From Ferroplasma sp. (GTDB lineage Archaea; Thermoplasmatota; Thermoplasmata; Thermoplasmatales; Thermoplasmataceae), in the NCBI RefSeq assembly GCF_031200575.1, contig NZ_CP133597.1, forward strand, positions 248,001 through 312,000: DNA of 64,000 nt, in the 5' to 3' direction. Shown one piece after another: positions 27,830-37,014 of this stretch; the stretch's first letter is position 1; the number at the start of each line of letters is the position of its first letter. Both the position numbers and the translations under genes were made by a program. The notes beneath the pieces were generated by a model that worked only from the letters and a program-made list of their open reading frames with translations, ran no database searches and was not told the DNA's origin.

Positions 27830-28420
27830 ATGGAAAGAATAGCCAGGGGAAATGTTGAGACTATGGTCAGGGATTATATCAAAAAAAATCCAGAGCTCAT
27901 AATCTCAATGAGGATGGGAATATTGAATGTCAGTAAGCTATCACGAAGAATATCAATGGAAGAGAAAGGATACAATATAATTTCCATAAGGTCTGCTCTG
28001 AATAAAATTTTCATGGAAAATTCCGCAGCAGACACAACACATATTGATAAGCTGCTGTCAGAGAGCAAAATAACGCTTCAGGATAAAATAATGGTAATAA
28101 CCGTGGATAAAAGGATAGACTCTCTAAATTTCCTCTCAGCCACATATCTGACAGATTCCATTGTTTACATTGTAGACGAAACGAAAAATAAAAAAATTGA
28201 TCTGCCAAAAAGTGCTGTTGTTGAAAGGAATGTTAGTTCACTTCATATTTTTTCTTCCATGGAAATAGTCAAGACACCAGGTTTTGTGATGAAAATAAAT
28301 GAAAGGCTTTTTTCCTATGAAATCAATGTACTGCAACTTATTTCCTGCTCAAATGAAACAATAATAATTATAAACAGAAAAGATGCAATCAGGGCATATG
28401 AAGCCCTTATGAACCAATAA
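27830..28420 (+). CDS. Predicted HTH/ACT-type regulator divergent from argG
   Basis: A 196-aa protein of the archaeal COG2061-like type, as far as can be judged. Residues 1-60 look like a winged-helix or HTH region (ILNVSKLSRRISMEEKGYNI followed by ISIRSALNKIF). Residues about 85-190 alternate beta and alpha as in ACT domains, which bind amino acids (KIMVITVDKR and NETIIIINRKDAIRAYEAL). Its promoter shares a palindrome with argG. A role as an arginine-responsive regulator of argGH is inferred from layout only. Confidence 0.6.
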   Translation: MERIARGNVETMVRDYIKKNPELIISMRMGILNVSKLSRRISMEEKGYNIISIRSALNKIFMENSAADTTHIDKLLSESKITLQDKIMVITVDKRIDSLNFLSATYLTDSIVYIVDETKNKKIDLPKSAVVERNVSSLHIFSSMEIVKTPGFVMKINERLFSYEINVLQLISCSNETIIIINRKDAIRAYEALMNQ

Positions 28421-28432
28421 AAATTAATTTAT

Positions 28433-28876
28433 TTATTCGTTGTTAACTTTTATTACACTCCACGGGCAGGCTGTAACACATGCCATGCAGAATATGCACT
28501 CAGTTTCCCTTACAGGATTTGATTTATCTGTTCTGTACTTTTCCCATTCAGGAGTTCCCTTCTCTACCTTCTTATCATTTCCAGTTCCTGAGTTTCCGGG
28601 ATTGAGTTTCCACTCAAAGAGGTCAACAGGGCAGACATCCATGCAAGCTCCATCGGCAATGCACCCGTCCCAATCAATAGCAACAGTTGTTCCGTGTATG
28701 CCTAATTTTGTTGGATAGGGTTTTCCATTATCATCCATTCTCTGCATTCCACCAGCCCTAACCTTAAGTCCGTCCTCTTCACCAGTTACGGGGTAATTCT
28801 TCTCGTCGCTAAGGAAATTCTCATCTATATGCTTTGGATCAAAATCCACGTCTTCTCTCTGTACCATTAATGTCAC
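28433..28876 (-). CDS. Zinc-containing ferredoxin
   Basis: A 147-aa archaeal zinc-ferredoxin. A ~45-residue N-terminal extension with GLKVRAGGMQR leads into two cluster motifs: CIADGACMDVCPVDLFEW and CIFCMACVTACPWSVI. The first has the spacing that often yields a 3Fe cluster. These soluble proteins accept electrons from 2-oxoacid:ferredoxin oxidoreductases. Monocistronic, convergent with the regulator. Confidence 0.92.
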   Translation of the reverse strand: MTLMVQREDVDFDPKHIDENFLSDEKNYPVTGEEDGLKVRAGGMQRMDDNGKPYPTKLGIHGTTVAIDWDGCIADGACMDVCPVDLFEWKLNPGNSGTGNDKKVEKGTPEWEKYRTDKSNPVRETECIFCMACVTACPWSVIKVNNE

Positions 28877-29012
28877 CTTTAAAGAGTAATGCTTTATCTC
28901 TTTAAAAGATTTTTCATTTTCTATTAAGTCAAAACAAAAAAATCAAAAAAATACTGCCTTAAATTTAATATAAAAATATATAAACTTTTAATTAATAATG
29001 TAATTGTTATAC

Positions 29013-30020
29013 ATGGAAAGGAAGATTATTGACAGAAAGTCACAGGGAGAATTCGTTTCCACTTTTTTGAGGCAGATAAAGTTCAGAAGGTCTGAATTCA
29101 AGACTATCAATCCACTTGGTGGATTCACTTCTCTAATTGATCTGGGAAACTTTGCAGTTTCTTTTAATAACGACGGTGTAGGAACAAAAACAATAATAGC
29201 TGAAGAGGCAAACAAATACAATACAATAGGGATAGACTGTGTTGCCATGAATGTAAACGATGCCATTACAGTTGGTGCTGAGCCTATTGCCATGCTTGAT
29301 TATTTGTCCCTGAAGGATATGGATAATGAGGTTGCCAGACAGCTCGGCATAGGGTTTAATGTTGGGGCCCAGATAGCAAATGTCAATATAGTTGGCGGGG
29401 AGACTGCCATAGTTCCAGATCTGGTTAAAAATATAGATATTTCAGCAACCACTCTGGGCATCATACAGAAAGATCAGATAATTACCGGAGAAAAAATTTC
29501 GGAAGGTGACCTGATTTTTGCCCTGAAAAGCAGCGGATTGCATTCCAACGGGTTCACAACTGTTAGGCAGATAATAAAAGATAATAATATCAGCTACGAG
29601 GAAACTTTCCCTGGGGAAAATAAAACGGTAGCTGACGTACTTCTGGAGCCAACGAGGATATACGTAAGGGAAATCCTAGATGCAATGAGCATCGTCCCAC
29701 TTAAGGGCCTTGCAAACATCACCGGCGGGGGCATCAAAAATATCGCCAGGATGAAGGATATGAAATACGTTATAGACAGCCCATTTGAACCTGAGAATGT
29801 TTTTTCACGGCTGATGGACATGGGTAATCTTTCATTCAGTGAGATGTTTGAAATTTTCAATATGGGCATGGGATTTATTGTTATTATAGATCCGGAAAAT
29901 AAAACTGATTTTCTCAATATAATCAGAAACAGGGTACCTGTAAAGGAAGTTGGCCATGTTGAAAATGGTAGTGGGATAATTATACCAGAATACTCCGTAG
30001 AAATGCACGGGTATTACTAA
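29013..30020 (+). CDS. purM: Phosphoribosylformylglycinamidine cyclo-ligase
   Basis: A 335-aa AIR synthetase of purine synthesis, converting FGAM to AIR with ATP. Motifs: NNDGVGTKTIIAEEANKY, GIDCVAMNVNDAITVGAEPI, GGETAIVPDL and GLHSNGFTTVRQ. ATG 29013 is used; a TTG three codons earlier is possible. TATA-like ATATAAAAATATATA lies about 30-40 nt upstream. No other pur genes in the window. Confidence 0.94.
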   Translation: MERKIIDRKSQGEFVSTFLRQIKFRRSEFKTINPLGGFTSLIDLGNFAVSFNNDGVGTKTIIAEEANKYNTIGIDCVAMNVNDAITVGAEPIAMLDYLSLKDMDNEVARQLGIGFNVGAQIANVNIVGGETAIVPDLVKNIDISATTLGIIQKDQIITGEKISEGDLIFALKSSGLHSNGFTTVRQIIKDNNISYEETFPGENKTVADVLLEPTRIYVREILDAMSIVPLKGLANITGGGIKNIARMKDMKYVIDSPFEPENVFSRLMDMGNLSFSEMFEIFNMGMGFIVIIDPENKTDFLNIIRNRVPVKEVGHVENGSGIIIPEYSVEMHGYY

Positions 30021-30078
30021 TTTTTTTAGTTTTAGATTATACAATTACCTTAAATTTTTAGTTATCTTATACTATATC

Positions 30079-30432
30079 ATGAAAGTAGCATGTGTAGTAG
30101 ATGAAGATAATATGTTGAGCCCTCTGGAATATGGTAATTCAATATTCCTGATAGATGACGAAACAAACAAGATAGAAGAGTATGAAAACCCTGGATTCGG
30201 CAGGACACATGGGGGAAGGGAGGTTGCAATGGCAGGCATCCTTTCACTGAAGCCTGACATGTTTGTTGTGACTGAAAACTCTCTTTGCCCGGGTTCTTAC
30301 AATATGTCCCTGGGAAGGGTAAAATATGTTGTAACCGAAGAAAAACCAATTTCTGACGTAATAAAAAATATAAAAGAACTTGAAAGCAAGGCAGTGGAAG
30401 AACTTGAGCCTGTGCTTTACAGGGAACATTAA
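30079..30432 (+). CDS. Dinitrogenase iron-molybdenum cofactor-like protein
   Basis: A 117-aa protein with the COG1433-type ribonuclease H-like fold: a first strand MKVACVVDED, then NSIFLIDDETNKIEEYENPG, then HGGREVAMAGILSLKPDMFVV. The family includes NifX/NafY/MTH1175-type metal-cluster carriers; non-diazotrophic archaea often have small members of unknown function. Two Cys (ACVVD, SLCPG) are present. Family assignment is moderate. It overlaps the end of the opposing AhpD-like gene by 4 bases. Confidence 0.55.
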   Translation: MKVACVVDEDNMLSPLEYGNSIFLIDDETNKIEEYENPGFGRTHGGREVAMAGILSLKPDMFVVTENSLCPGSYNMSLGRVKYVVTEEKPISDVIKNIKELESKAVEELEPVLYREH

Positions 30433-30776
30433 TTTTTCATTTTTTTATCAAACTTTTCGATGGCGTCAATCAGGCTGTTCATCTCCATGAGCGCCTGAGA
30501 TCCATACATGAGAACGGTTACATAACCGGTTTCCATTAACTCTTTTTTGGTTGCACCGGCATCCAGGGCACTTTTTACATGATATGAAATGCACCATTCA
30601 CATCTTGCCGCCATACTCAATGCAAGTGCTATTAACTCTTTATGCTTTAAAGACAGAGATCCCGGCATCATTGTATTCTGCACCAGGCCCATGAAAGAGT
30701 TCATAAACTCTTTATTGTCTTTAGTGGCTTCCTGCATTACCCTGCTGACCTCTTCCATTTTCTTTTCAGGATCCAT
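30429..30776 (-). CDS. AhpD-like carboxymuconolactone decarboxylase family protein
   Basis: A 115-aa helical protein with the redox motif CEWC followed by ISYHVKSALDAGATKKEL, typical of AhpD-like alkylhydroperoxidases. It starts directly at the base after the peroxiredoxin stop (ATG 30774-30776), so both are made from one mRNA. The CXXC plus conserved His could reduce the neighbouring peroxiredoxin; this partnership is inferred from linkage. Confidence 0.88.
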   Translation of the reverse strand: MDPEKKMEEVSRVMQEATKDNKEFMNSFMGLVQNTMMPGSLSLKHKELIALALSMAARCEWCISYHVKSALDAGATKKELMETGYVTVLMYGSQALMEMNSLIDAIEKFDKKMKN

Positions 30777-31391
30777 TCAATTCACCTGCTCGAACTTAAG
30801 ATACCATGTTTTATTTCCTGATTTCTCCCTGGCTATGGCCTCTTCCAGTGTTCCAGGCGCCAACACAATTCCATCTTCTCCTGGTTTCCAGTTGACAGGC
30901 GTTGCGAGCTTCCTGTTCCAGTTAATCTGCAATGCTCTGACAGTACGAATTATTTCTTCTATGTTTCTTCCAGTTTCTGCCGGATAATAAATCATAAGCC
31001 TTACGATCTGGTTTGGGTCTATGATGAATACTCCACGCACGGTTGAACCAGTTTTTTCATCCATCATGTTATATGCCCTTGCAACATCTTTATTTATATC
31101 TGCTATGACCGGGAATGGAATTTCTATGCCGAATTTGTCTTTAATATCTTTCATCCATTCTATATGGCTGTAAATACTATCAACACTTAACCCGACCAGC
31201 TCAACATTTAGTTTTTTGAATTCCTCATATTTCCTGGCAAATTCCATAAACTCTGTTGTACACACTGGCGTAAAATCTGCCGGATGTGAAAACAGAATTA
31301 CCCATTTTCCCTTATAATCCTCAAGAGACACAGGACCTTTTGTTGTATTCACAAAAAATTCCGGTGCTTTCTGTCCTAAATAAACTGACAT
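30777..31391 (-). CDS. 1-Cys peroxiredoxin (Prx6 type)
   Basis: A 204-aa peroxiredoxin that reduces peroxides. PADFTPVCTTEF holds the peroxidatic Cys with the conserved Thr/Pro; the Prx6-like arm (NWKPGEDGIVLAP) is present. This is the only cysteine in the protein, so there is no resolving Cys, unlike many archaeal Prx6 members with two C-terminal Cys. An external thiol partner is needed; the adjacent CEWC protein is a candidate. Confidence 0.92.
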   Translation of the reverse strand: MSVYLGQKAPEFFVNTTKGPVSLEDYKGKWVILFSHPADFTPVCTTEFMEFARKYEEFKKLNVELVGLSVDSIYSHIEWMKDIKDKFGIEIPFPVIADINKDVARAYNMMDEKTGSTVRGVFIIDPNQIVRLMIYYPAETGRNIEEIIRTVRALQINWNRKLATPVNWKPGEDGIVLAPGTLEEAIAREKSGNKTWYLKFEQVN

Positions 31392-31457
31392 GTTATTACC
31401 TCTTACCTAACATATAAAAATTCTATAATATCATTGTTTAAGATGCAAATTTTGCAC

Positions 31458-31682
31458 CTATTCGTTTATTTTTATACAGTAAAACCTCTGCCTGGTATCT
31501 GAAAGGCATATGTTAATCTCTATTAGTCCCATGGCGCTCAATTTTTTTACAGAATATAGAACAGATCTCTTTGATAGTCCTGTACTTTCAATGATCTGGC
31601 ACAGCCTTGCAACCTTAAACTGCCTCAATGTGATTAAAACCAGCCTTGTAGAGGGGGTAAGCGTTTTGAGTTCCTGTTCCAT
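31458..31682 (-). CDS. Small winged-helix transcription regulator (MarR/TrmB-like)
   Basis: A 74-aa single-domain winged helix. LTPSTRLVLITLRQFKVARLCQIIE and LSKRSVLYSVKKLSAMGLIE give helix, recognition helix and wing. It has no ligand domain. Divergent from the 31768 gene and upstream of the peroxiredoxin operon (66 bp), so redox or sulfur genes on either side are plausible targets. Confidence 0.8.
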   Translation of the reverse strand: MEQELKTLTPSTRLVLITLRQFKVARLCQIIESTGLSKRSVLYSVKKLSAMGLIEINICLSDTRQRFYCIKINE

Positions 31683-31767
31683 AGAGTTATAGCAATAACA
31701 GTGTTATTATTTTTTTGTTAGGTGCAAGTTTACCTATAGTTTAATTTTTGAAATATAATATGACGTT

Positions 31768-32013
31768 ATGCTGGAAGAGGATTACAGAAACATCAGCTGT
31801 GGCGGTGACCCATTTAATTTTTTACTCTCTACAATGAAATCTATTGGGATAACCATGGAAGAGAAAAATACAGTTAAGCTTATGGTAATGGATGCGAAAT
31901 TCAGGTACTCTGACGAAATATTTAAGAAAATGGCCAGATATTCACAACTGGAAATAGAAAGCATTGTAAGAGAGAACGGTGAGATATACTTATTTTTACG
32001 TAAAATTCGGTAA
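31768..32013 (+). CDS. TusA-like small protein
   Basis: An 81-aa protein whose predicted strand-helix-strand-helix-strand order matches TusA/SirA sulfur carriers: ISCGGDPFNFLLSTMKSIGI (Cys11 then helix), VKLMVMDAKF, helix IFKKMARYSQLEI, and ENGEIYLFLRKI. The family CPxP motif is altered to CGGDP, though the Cys remains. Sulfur-transfer role is therefore tentative. Confidence 0.5.
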   Translation: MLEEDYRNISCGGDPFNFLLSTMKSIGITMEEKNTVKLMVMDAKFRYSDEIFKKMARYSQLEIESIVRENGEIYLFLRKIR

Positions 32014-32310
32014 CAACAGGCCAATGCCAACATTTAGTTGTGTGTTAAATTATGCGGAAAGGTTTCCGTATATCACTGTTTTTGAATGCATTTATAAAAA
32101 TCCAATTTCCTACTGGAATTAAAATATAATTATTAAAATATTCAGTTATTATATTAACTAATAATATATTATATTTAGGATTTCTTGATTATACAACGTT
32201 TTTAATGGTTTCATGGCAATTTTGATATTTTTATAAATTTAACATTAAAAAACTGGTTATTTTATTCGTATAATGCCATATTTTTACAACGCCGGGCTAT
32301 TATCAAAACG
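32014..32310. other. Intergenic region before the 23S promoter
   Basis: About 300 AT-rich bases without a gene. A short hairpin CGGAAA-GG-TTTCCG lies at 32055-32068. No ORF with protein-like character or tRNA was found. Confidence 0.4.
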
Positions 32311-32318
32311 TTTATATC
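32311..32318 (+). promoter_or_regulatory. Promoter box of the 23S rRNA gene
   Basis: TTTATATC preceded by AAAACG, which resembles a BRE. With the ~31-nt spacing seen elsewhere, transcription would begin near 32342, about 95 nt before the mature RNA. Confidence 0.55.
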
Positions 32319-32408
32319 ACAGTTTGTAATATCAATTATACCAATAAATGAATGCACTTATTAATTCATAATTAATAAGGAAGGGCGAGGTTAGAAATAA
32401 CCCATGAT

Positions 32409-32435
32409 ACCGGATAATAAATGAGATATAGATTG
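32409..32435 (+). repeat. 5' strand of the pre-23S processing stem
   Basis: ACCGGATAATA (32409-32419) and ATATAGATTG (32426-32435) pair with TATTATCCGGT (35349-35359) and CAATCTAT (35336-35343). The unpaired 5-6 bases on each side between the two helices are where an archaeal bulge-helix-bulge cut would fall; the exact motif is not resolved. Confidence 0.75.
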
Positions 32436-32436
32436 T

Positions 32437-35335
32437 GTATCATACAAACTGCTTGGGGAATGGTTTTGGTTTGAGAACCGATGAAGGACGTGCCAAGCTG
32501 CGATATGCTTTGGGGAGGTGCATGGAGCCGTTGATCCAAAGATCTCCGAATGGGACTTCCTGTTCATACACTCCGAAAGGAGAGGGAACCCCGGGAATTG
32601 AAACATCTTAGTACCGGGAGGAAGAGAAATCAATAGAGATACCGTGAGTAAAGGCGATCGAAAGCGGTAGAGGGCAAACCGAATCTTTTCTGAAAAGAAA
32701 TAGATATGTGGAGTACGGATCTTTCTCAATGCCTCCTTTAGGAATTTTAAAAAGCTGGAAAGCTTTACCATAGAGGGTGATAGTCCCCTGAAAGTAACTA
32801 AAGTGGCTACGAGGAAAGATATCCTGAGTACCATGCGTCGTTATTCGCGTGGGAATATGGGTGGCATGAACATCCAACCCTAAATATTACTCAAGTCCGA
32901 TAGCAAAGAAGTACCGTGAGGGAAAACTGAAAAGCAACCCGGAAGGGCTGTCAAAAGAGCCTGAAACCAAGCAGTGAAAACTTTATAGGGCACTAAAGGA
33001 ATGATCTCGAAAGAGGGACCGGTGTTCTATTGTCCGTGTTGAAGAACGGGCCAGGGAGTTGTGATGGATGGCGAGGCTAATTCTAAAAGAAGCAGCCGTA
33101 GCGAAAGCGATTACTCGCACAGCAATGGAGGAGTAACGTAATAAATGCGTTTAGTCATCTGTGGCAGACCCGAAGCCACTCGATCTATACCTGAGCAGGT
33201 TGAAGTTTAGCGAAAGCTAGATGGAGGACCGAACCAGTTCTGATGTGCAAATCGTTTGGATGACTTGGGTATAGGGGTTAAAGGCTAATCTAGAGTGGCA
33301 ATAGCGGGTTCCCCCCAATACTACCCGCAGGTAGACCTTGGTGGAGATTTCTGGTGAGGTAGAGCGACCGATTGGGTGGCCAGCAGTAGAAATACTGCAC
33401 CACCTTGTCAAACTCCGAACTTGCTAGAATCGTAGAGACCAGGTGCTAGGGCGTAGGGATAAGCTTTACGCCCGTGACGGAAACAACCGAGACTAATGTT
33501 AAGGTCTCTAAAATTGGCTAAGTGCGATTTAAAGAGGTTAATGACCAAAGACAGTGTGGAGGTTAGCTTAGAAGCAGCTATCCTTTAAAGAGTGCGTAAC
33601 AGCTCACTCACCGAGGTTATTTGCCTCCAAGATGGAAGAGGCTAAAGCCAGTTACCGATACATTAGACCACCGAAAGGTGATGTGGTAGGGGGGCGTGCT
33701 ATATGGATAGAAGTTTCTTCGAGAGGAGGGATGGACCGTATAGTATCGCGGATCCTGGTAAAAGTAGCAGAATAGAATGGTGAAAATCCATTCCGCCGAA
33801 AGGGCAAAGGTTCCTTGGCAATGTTCGTCAGCCGAGGGTTAGCCGATCCTAAGGTCACCCCTAACAGGAAGTGATCGAATGGGAAGCTGGTCAATATTCC
33901 AGCGCCTCAGGTGTTTTGCCATGTATATATGCTTTGGGATAGGGAGTGTACGCCTGTCTACGTATGGGTATTTATAAGCAAATGGAGAGTTGTAATGACG
34001 AGAAGTTTGCAAAGTAATATTCGTTCCCGTATGGGAATTTTTTCGAGTCCTGGAGTCTGTGAAAAATATACATGGGTCAAGCCTGAGTTCGTACCAAGAA
34101 CCGACACAGGTGCCCCTAGATGAATAGTCTAAGGCGTTTGGGAATAATGGATGTGAGGGAACTCGGCCAAATAGTCCCGTATCTTAGGTAGAAGGGATGC
34201 CTATCCAGAAAGAGGATAGGTCGCAGTGGCAAGGGGACCCCGACTGTTTACCAAAAACACAGACCGCTGCTAGTCCGTAAGAATGTGTATAGCGGTCGAA
34301 ACCTGCCCAGTGTTGGTACCTGAAAGCTCTGTTCAAGGAGAAGAAGGGCCAATAAACGGCGGGGGTAACTATGACCCTCTCAAGGTAGCGTAATACCTAG
34401 CCGCTTAATTGGCGGCTCGCATGAAGGTTCAACGAGAGTCCCACTGTCCCCACATTCAGCCCCGTGAAATTAATGTACTGGTGCACAATCCAGTCTCTCC
34501 CACATGAAAGCGAAGTCCCCGTGGAGCTTTACTGCAGCCTGTGGCTGTGACGCGATTCTCAATGCGTAGGGTAGGAAGGAGTCGTAGATATTCCGGTCGT
34601 GGCCGGAATGGAGACAACGATGAAACACTTCCCTTTGAAAGTTGCGTCACTAACCTTGAATAAAGGGACAACTATTGGTAGGCAGTTTGGGTGGGGCGCC
34701 ACGCCTCTAAGAAGAAAACAGAGGTCTCCAATGGTTAGCTCAGAAGGGTCAGAAATCCTTCAAAGAGTATAAGGGTAAAAGCTAGCTTGACTGTGTTCCA
34801 GCCAATAGGGAACGCAGATGCGAAAGCAGGGCCTAACGAACCACCTAGTACCCTCTTTATGAGGGCAGGTGATAAGAGAGAAGTTACCCCAGGGATAACT
34901 GAGTTGTCCTCGGTAAGAGTACACATCGACCCGAGGGTTTGCTACTTCGATGTCGTCTGTTCCTATCCTGGTGCTGCATAAGACACCAAGGGTGGGGCTG
35001 TTCGCCCATTAAAAGGGATCCTGAGATGGGTTCACTACGTCGCGAGACAGTAGGGTTGCTTCTCTGTGGGAGTGTTCAATGTCTGAAGGGAAGGAGCCTT
35101 TAGTACGAGAGGAACGGGGGTTCGTGACCTCTAGTTTATCGGTTGTCCGACAGGGCAGTTGCCGAGTAGCCACGTCATACGCGAATAAAAGCTGAAAGCA
35201 TCTAAGCTTGAAGTCGCCCCTGAAAATAGACATTGTCTGAAACCACTCTTAAAAGAAGAGGTTGATAGAGTCGGGATATAAGTATCAAGCTTTTGCGAGG
35301 TATTAAGTCCACGACTACTAACTGGTTGAAAATTG
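32437..35335 (+). rRNA. rrl: 23S ribosomal RNA, stand-alone gene
   Basis: About 2.9 kb. Universal landmarks are present in order: GATGAAGGACGTGCC near 32483, GTACCGTGAGGGAAAA near 32911, TAACAGCTCACTCACCGAGG near 33597, ATGACCCTCTCAAGGTAGCG near 34371, and the sarcin-ricin loop AGTACGAGAGGAAC at 35102. Ends are approximate, set by the processing stem. No 16S gene precedes it and no 5S or tRNA follows, as known for Thermoplasma, whose rRNA genes are unlinked. No intron or intervening sequence was noticed. Confidence 0.95.
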
Positions 35336-35359
35336 CAATCTATAAATCTATTATCCGGT
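35336..35359 (+). repeat. 3' strand of the pre-23S processing stem
   Basis: Complement of the 5' strand at 32409-32435: CAATCTAT then, after AAATC, TATTATCCGGT. The outer 11 bp pair perfectly. Confidence 0.75.
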
Positions 35360-35458
35360 ATTGCCATTTCATTGGTATTATTTTAAATTTTATTTATTGA
35401 TTCTTTATATTAGTTCTATATTTCATAAATATTATATATGCTATAAAATTGTTACAGC

Positions 35459-36037
35459 ATGGCAGTAGATTTTGGTACATATCATCATTCCACATATGAA
35501 GAATCAGAAAAATTACGAACAATAATTTATAACAAATTTCATGAAGCATTTAAATCCATATCTCTTGATAGGAATTCCGCAATAAAAATACTTGATATAG
35601 GATGCGGCCTGGGGTTCACCATTAAGGTAGCTGCGGATTTTTATACAAATGCTATAATTACGGGCATAGATAATTTTTCCGGTAGCCTAATAAACTCCTC
35701 ACTGAATAAGGCCAGAACCAATATTGAAAAACTTGGAATAAAGAAACGATGCACTGTTGAAGAGGCAGACATTCTGGATTTTAAAGGAAAATTTGATCTT
35801 GTAATATCCAATCTTGTTTTCCACAATATGGGAAGTGCAAGATTTCAGGCATACAAAAAAGTATATTCCCTTAGGCCGGATTATTTCATAACAGGGGATA
35901 TATTTTTTGCCGGAAACTATGAAAATCCTGTTGATTTTGAACTTTCAAAAATTTCAGATATGTTTCTCCCTGTAACCGTGAAAAATGTAGATGAAATTTC
36001 AAATAGTTTCAAAATTTTGATCCTAAAGAGAATATAA
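35459..36037 (+). CDS. Class I SAM-dependent methyltransferase
   Basis: A 192-aa Rossmann-fold methyltransferase. IKILDIGCGLGFTIKVA is motif I binding SAM, TGIDNFSGSL motif II, and FDLVISNLVFHNMG motif IV. Substrate unknown; the NLVFHN loop resembles small-molecule methyltransferases of the UbiE type more than rRNA enzymes, although it directly follows 23S rRNA. TTATATAT about 27 nt upstream is a likely promoter. Confidence 0.8.
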   Translation: MAVDFGTYHHSTYEESEKLRTIIYNKFHEAFKSISLDRNSAIKILDIGCGLGFTIKVAADFYTNAIITGIDNFSGSLINSSLNKARTNIEKLGIKKRCTVEEADILDFKGKFDLVISNLVFHNMGSARFQAYKKVYSLRPDYFITGDIFFAGNYENPVDFELSKISDMFLPVTVKNVDEISNSFKILILKRI

Positions 36038-36140
36038 ATTAAAACTCATGGCTCACATTGGGTATACGTTTCCATAGTTACCATGAATATTTATTTAAAA
36101 ATATCCCTTCAATAAAAATAAGAAAATTAATTTTCCATGC

Positions 36141-36971
36141 TTATTTTTTTAAATTCTTTATGAGATTATCCGCTACTGTATCAAAGAATTTTTTGATATA
36201 GTCATTGTTGGAGACAGCCGGAATGCCAGAATCAGAGTCCTGGACTATTTCAGGCATAATAGGTATATTGCCTAGATAGGGGATGCCATACTCCTTTGCT
36301 ATCTGCTCGGTTCCCCCTTTCTTGAATATATCTGTTTCCTGGCCACAGTGCGGGCATACAAATCCACTCATATTCTCTATTATTCCCAGAACGGGCATGT
36401 TGACCTTTTTCGCAAAATTTATCGCCTTTTTAGCGTCCAGCAGTGCAACATCCTGGGGAGTTATTACTATTACAATCCCATCGGCATCAGGCACCAGCTG
36501 GCATATGCTGAGTGGCTCATCGCCTGTTCCTGGTGGCAGGTCAATGACAAGGAGGTCCTTGTCACCCCATGATGTATCCTCCAGAAACTGCTGAACAGCC
36601 TTATGCCTTATGGCACCCCTCCATATTACTGGCGTGTCATGGGCCGGGAGAGCCATTTCCATTGAAATTACGTCCACGCCGTATTTTGTTTTTGCAGGTT
36701 CTATTTTTCCTTCCTCATTGCCAAAGGCTTTTTCCTCCTCAACGCCGAGCATCTTCGGATCATCCGGACCGTTTATATCTGCATCCAGTAGCCCCACCTT
36801 AAACTGCTTCTGTGCCAGTGTAACGGCCAGATTGGTTGCAACAGTGGATTTTCCAACTCCTCCCTTTCCGCTCATGATCATTATGGTGTGCTTTACATTA
36901 TACTTTAAAGATTTCCCGGGTTGCAGGGAAGCCCTCGGTGGCGGGTCATTCATTTTTATTGTTCCTGTCAT
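36141..36971 (-). CDS. Mrp/NBP35-type Fe-S carrier ATPase
   Basis: A 276-aa P-loop protein that carries and transfers Fe-S clusters. IMSGKGGVGKSTVATNLA is the deviant Walker A with two Lys; DLPPGTGDEPLSICQ is the Mrp signature; and GFVCPHCGQETDIF holds the CXXC bridging a cluster at the dimer interface. The N-terminal extension lacks the four-Cys motif of eukaryotic NBP35. Monocistronic. Confidence 0.92.
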   Translation of the reverse strand: MTGTIKMNDPPPRASLQPGKSLKYNVKHTIMIMSGKGGVGKSTVATNLAVTLAQKQFKVGLLDADINGPDDPKMLGVEEEKAFGNEEGKIEPAKTKYGVDVISMEMALPAHDTPVIWRGAIRHKAVQQFLEDTSWGDKDLLVIDLPPGTGDEPLSICQLVPDADGIVIVITPQDVALLDAKKAINFAKKVNMPVLGIIENMSGFVCPHCGQETDIFKKGGTEQIAKEYGIPYLGNIPIMPEIVQDSDSGIPAVSNNDYIKKFFDTVADNLIKNLKK

Positions 36972-37014
36972 AATCTCATATTTTATATTGATATATAATA
37001 TTACCCGGATTAAC

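Noticed and set aside
32391-35367. Several ORFs of 60-150 codons on both strands between 32.4 and 35.4 kb
   Set aside because: They lie in the 23S rRNA gene, whose conserved landmarks are continuous, so these frames are chance.
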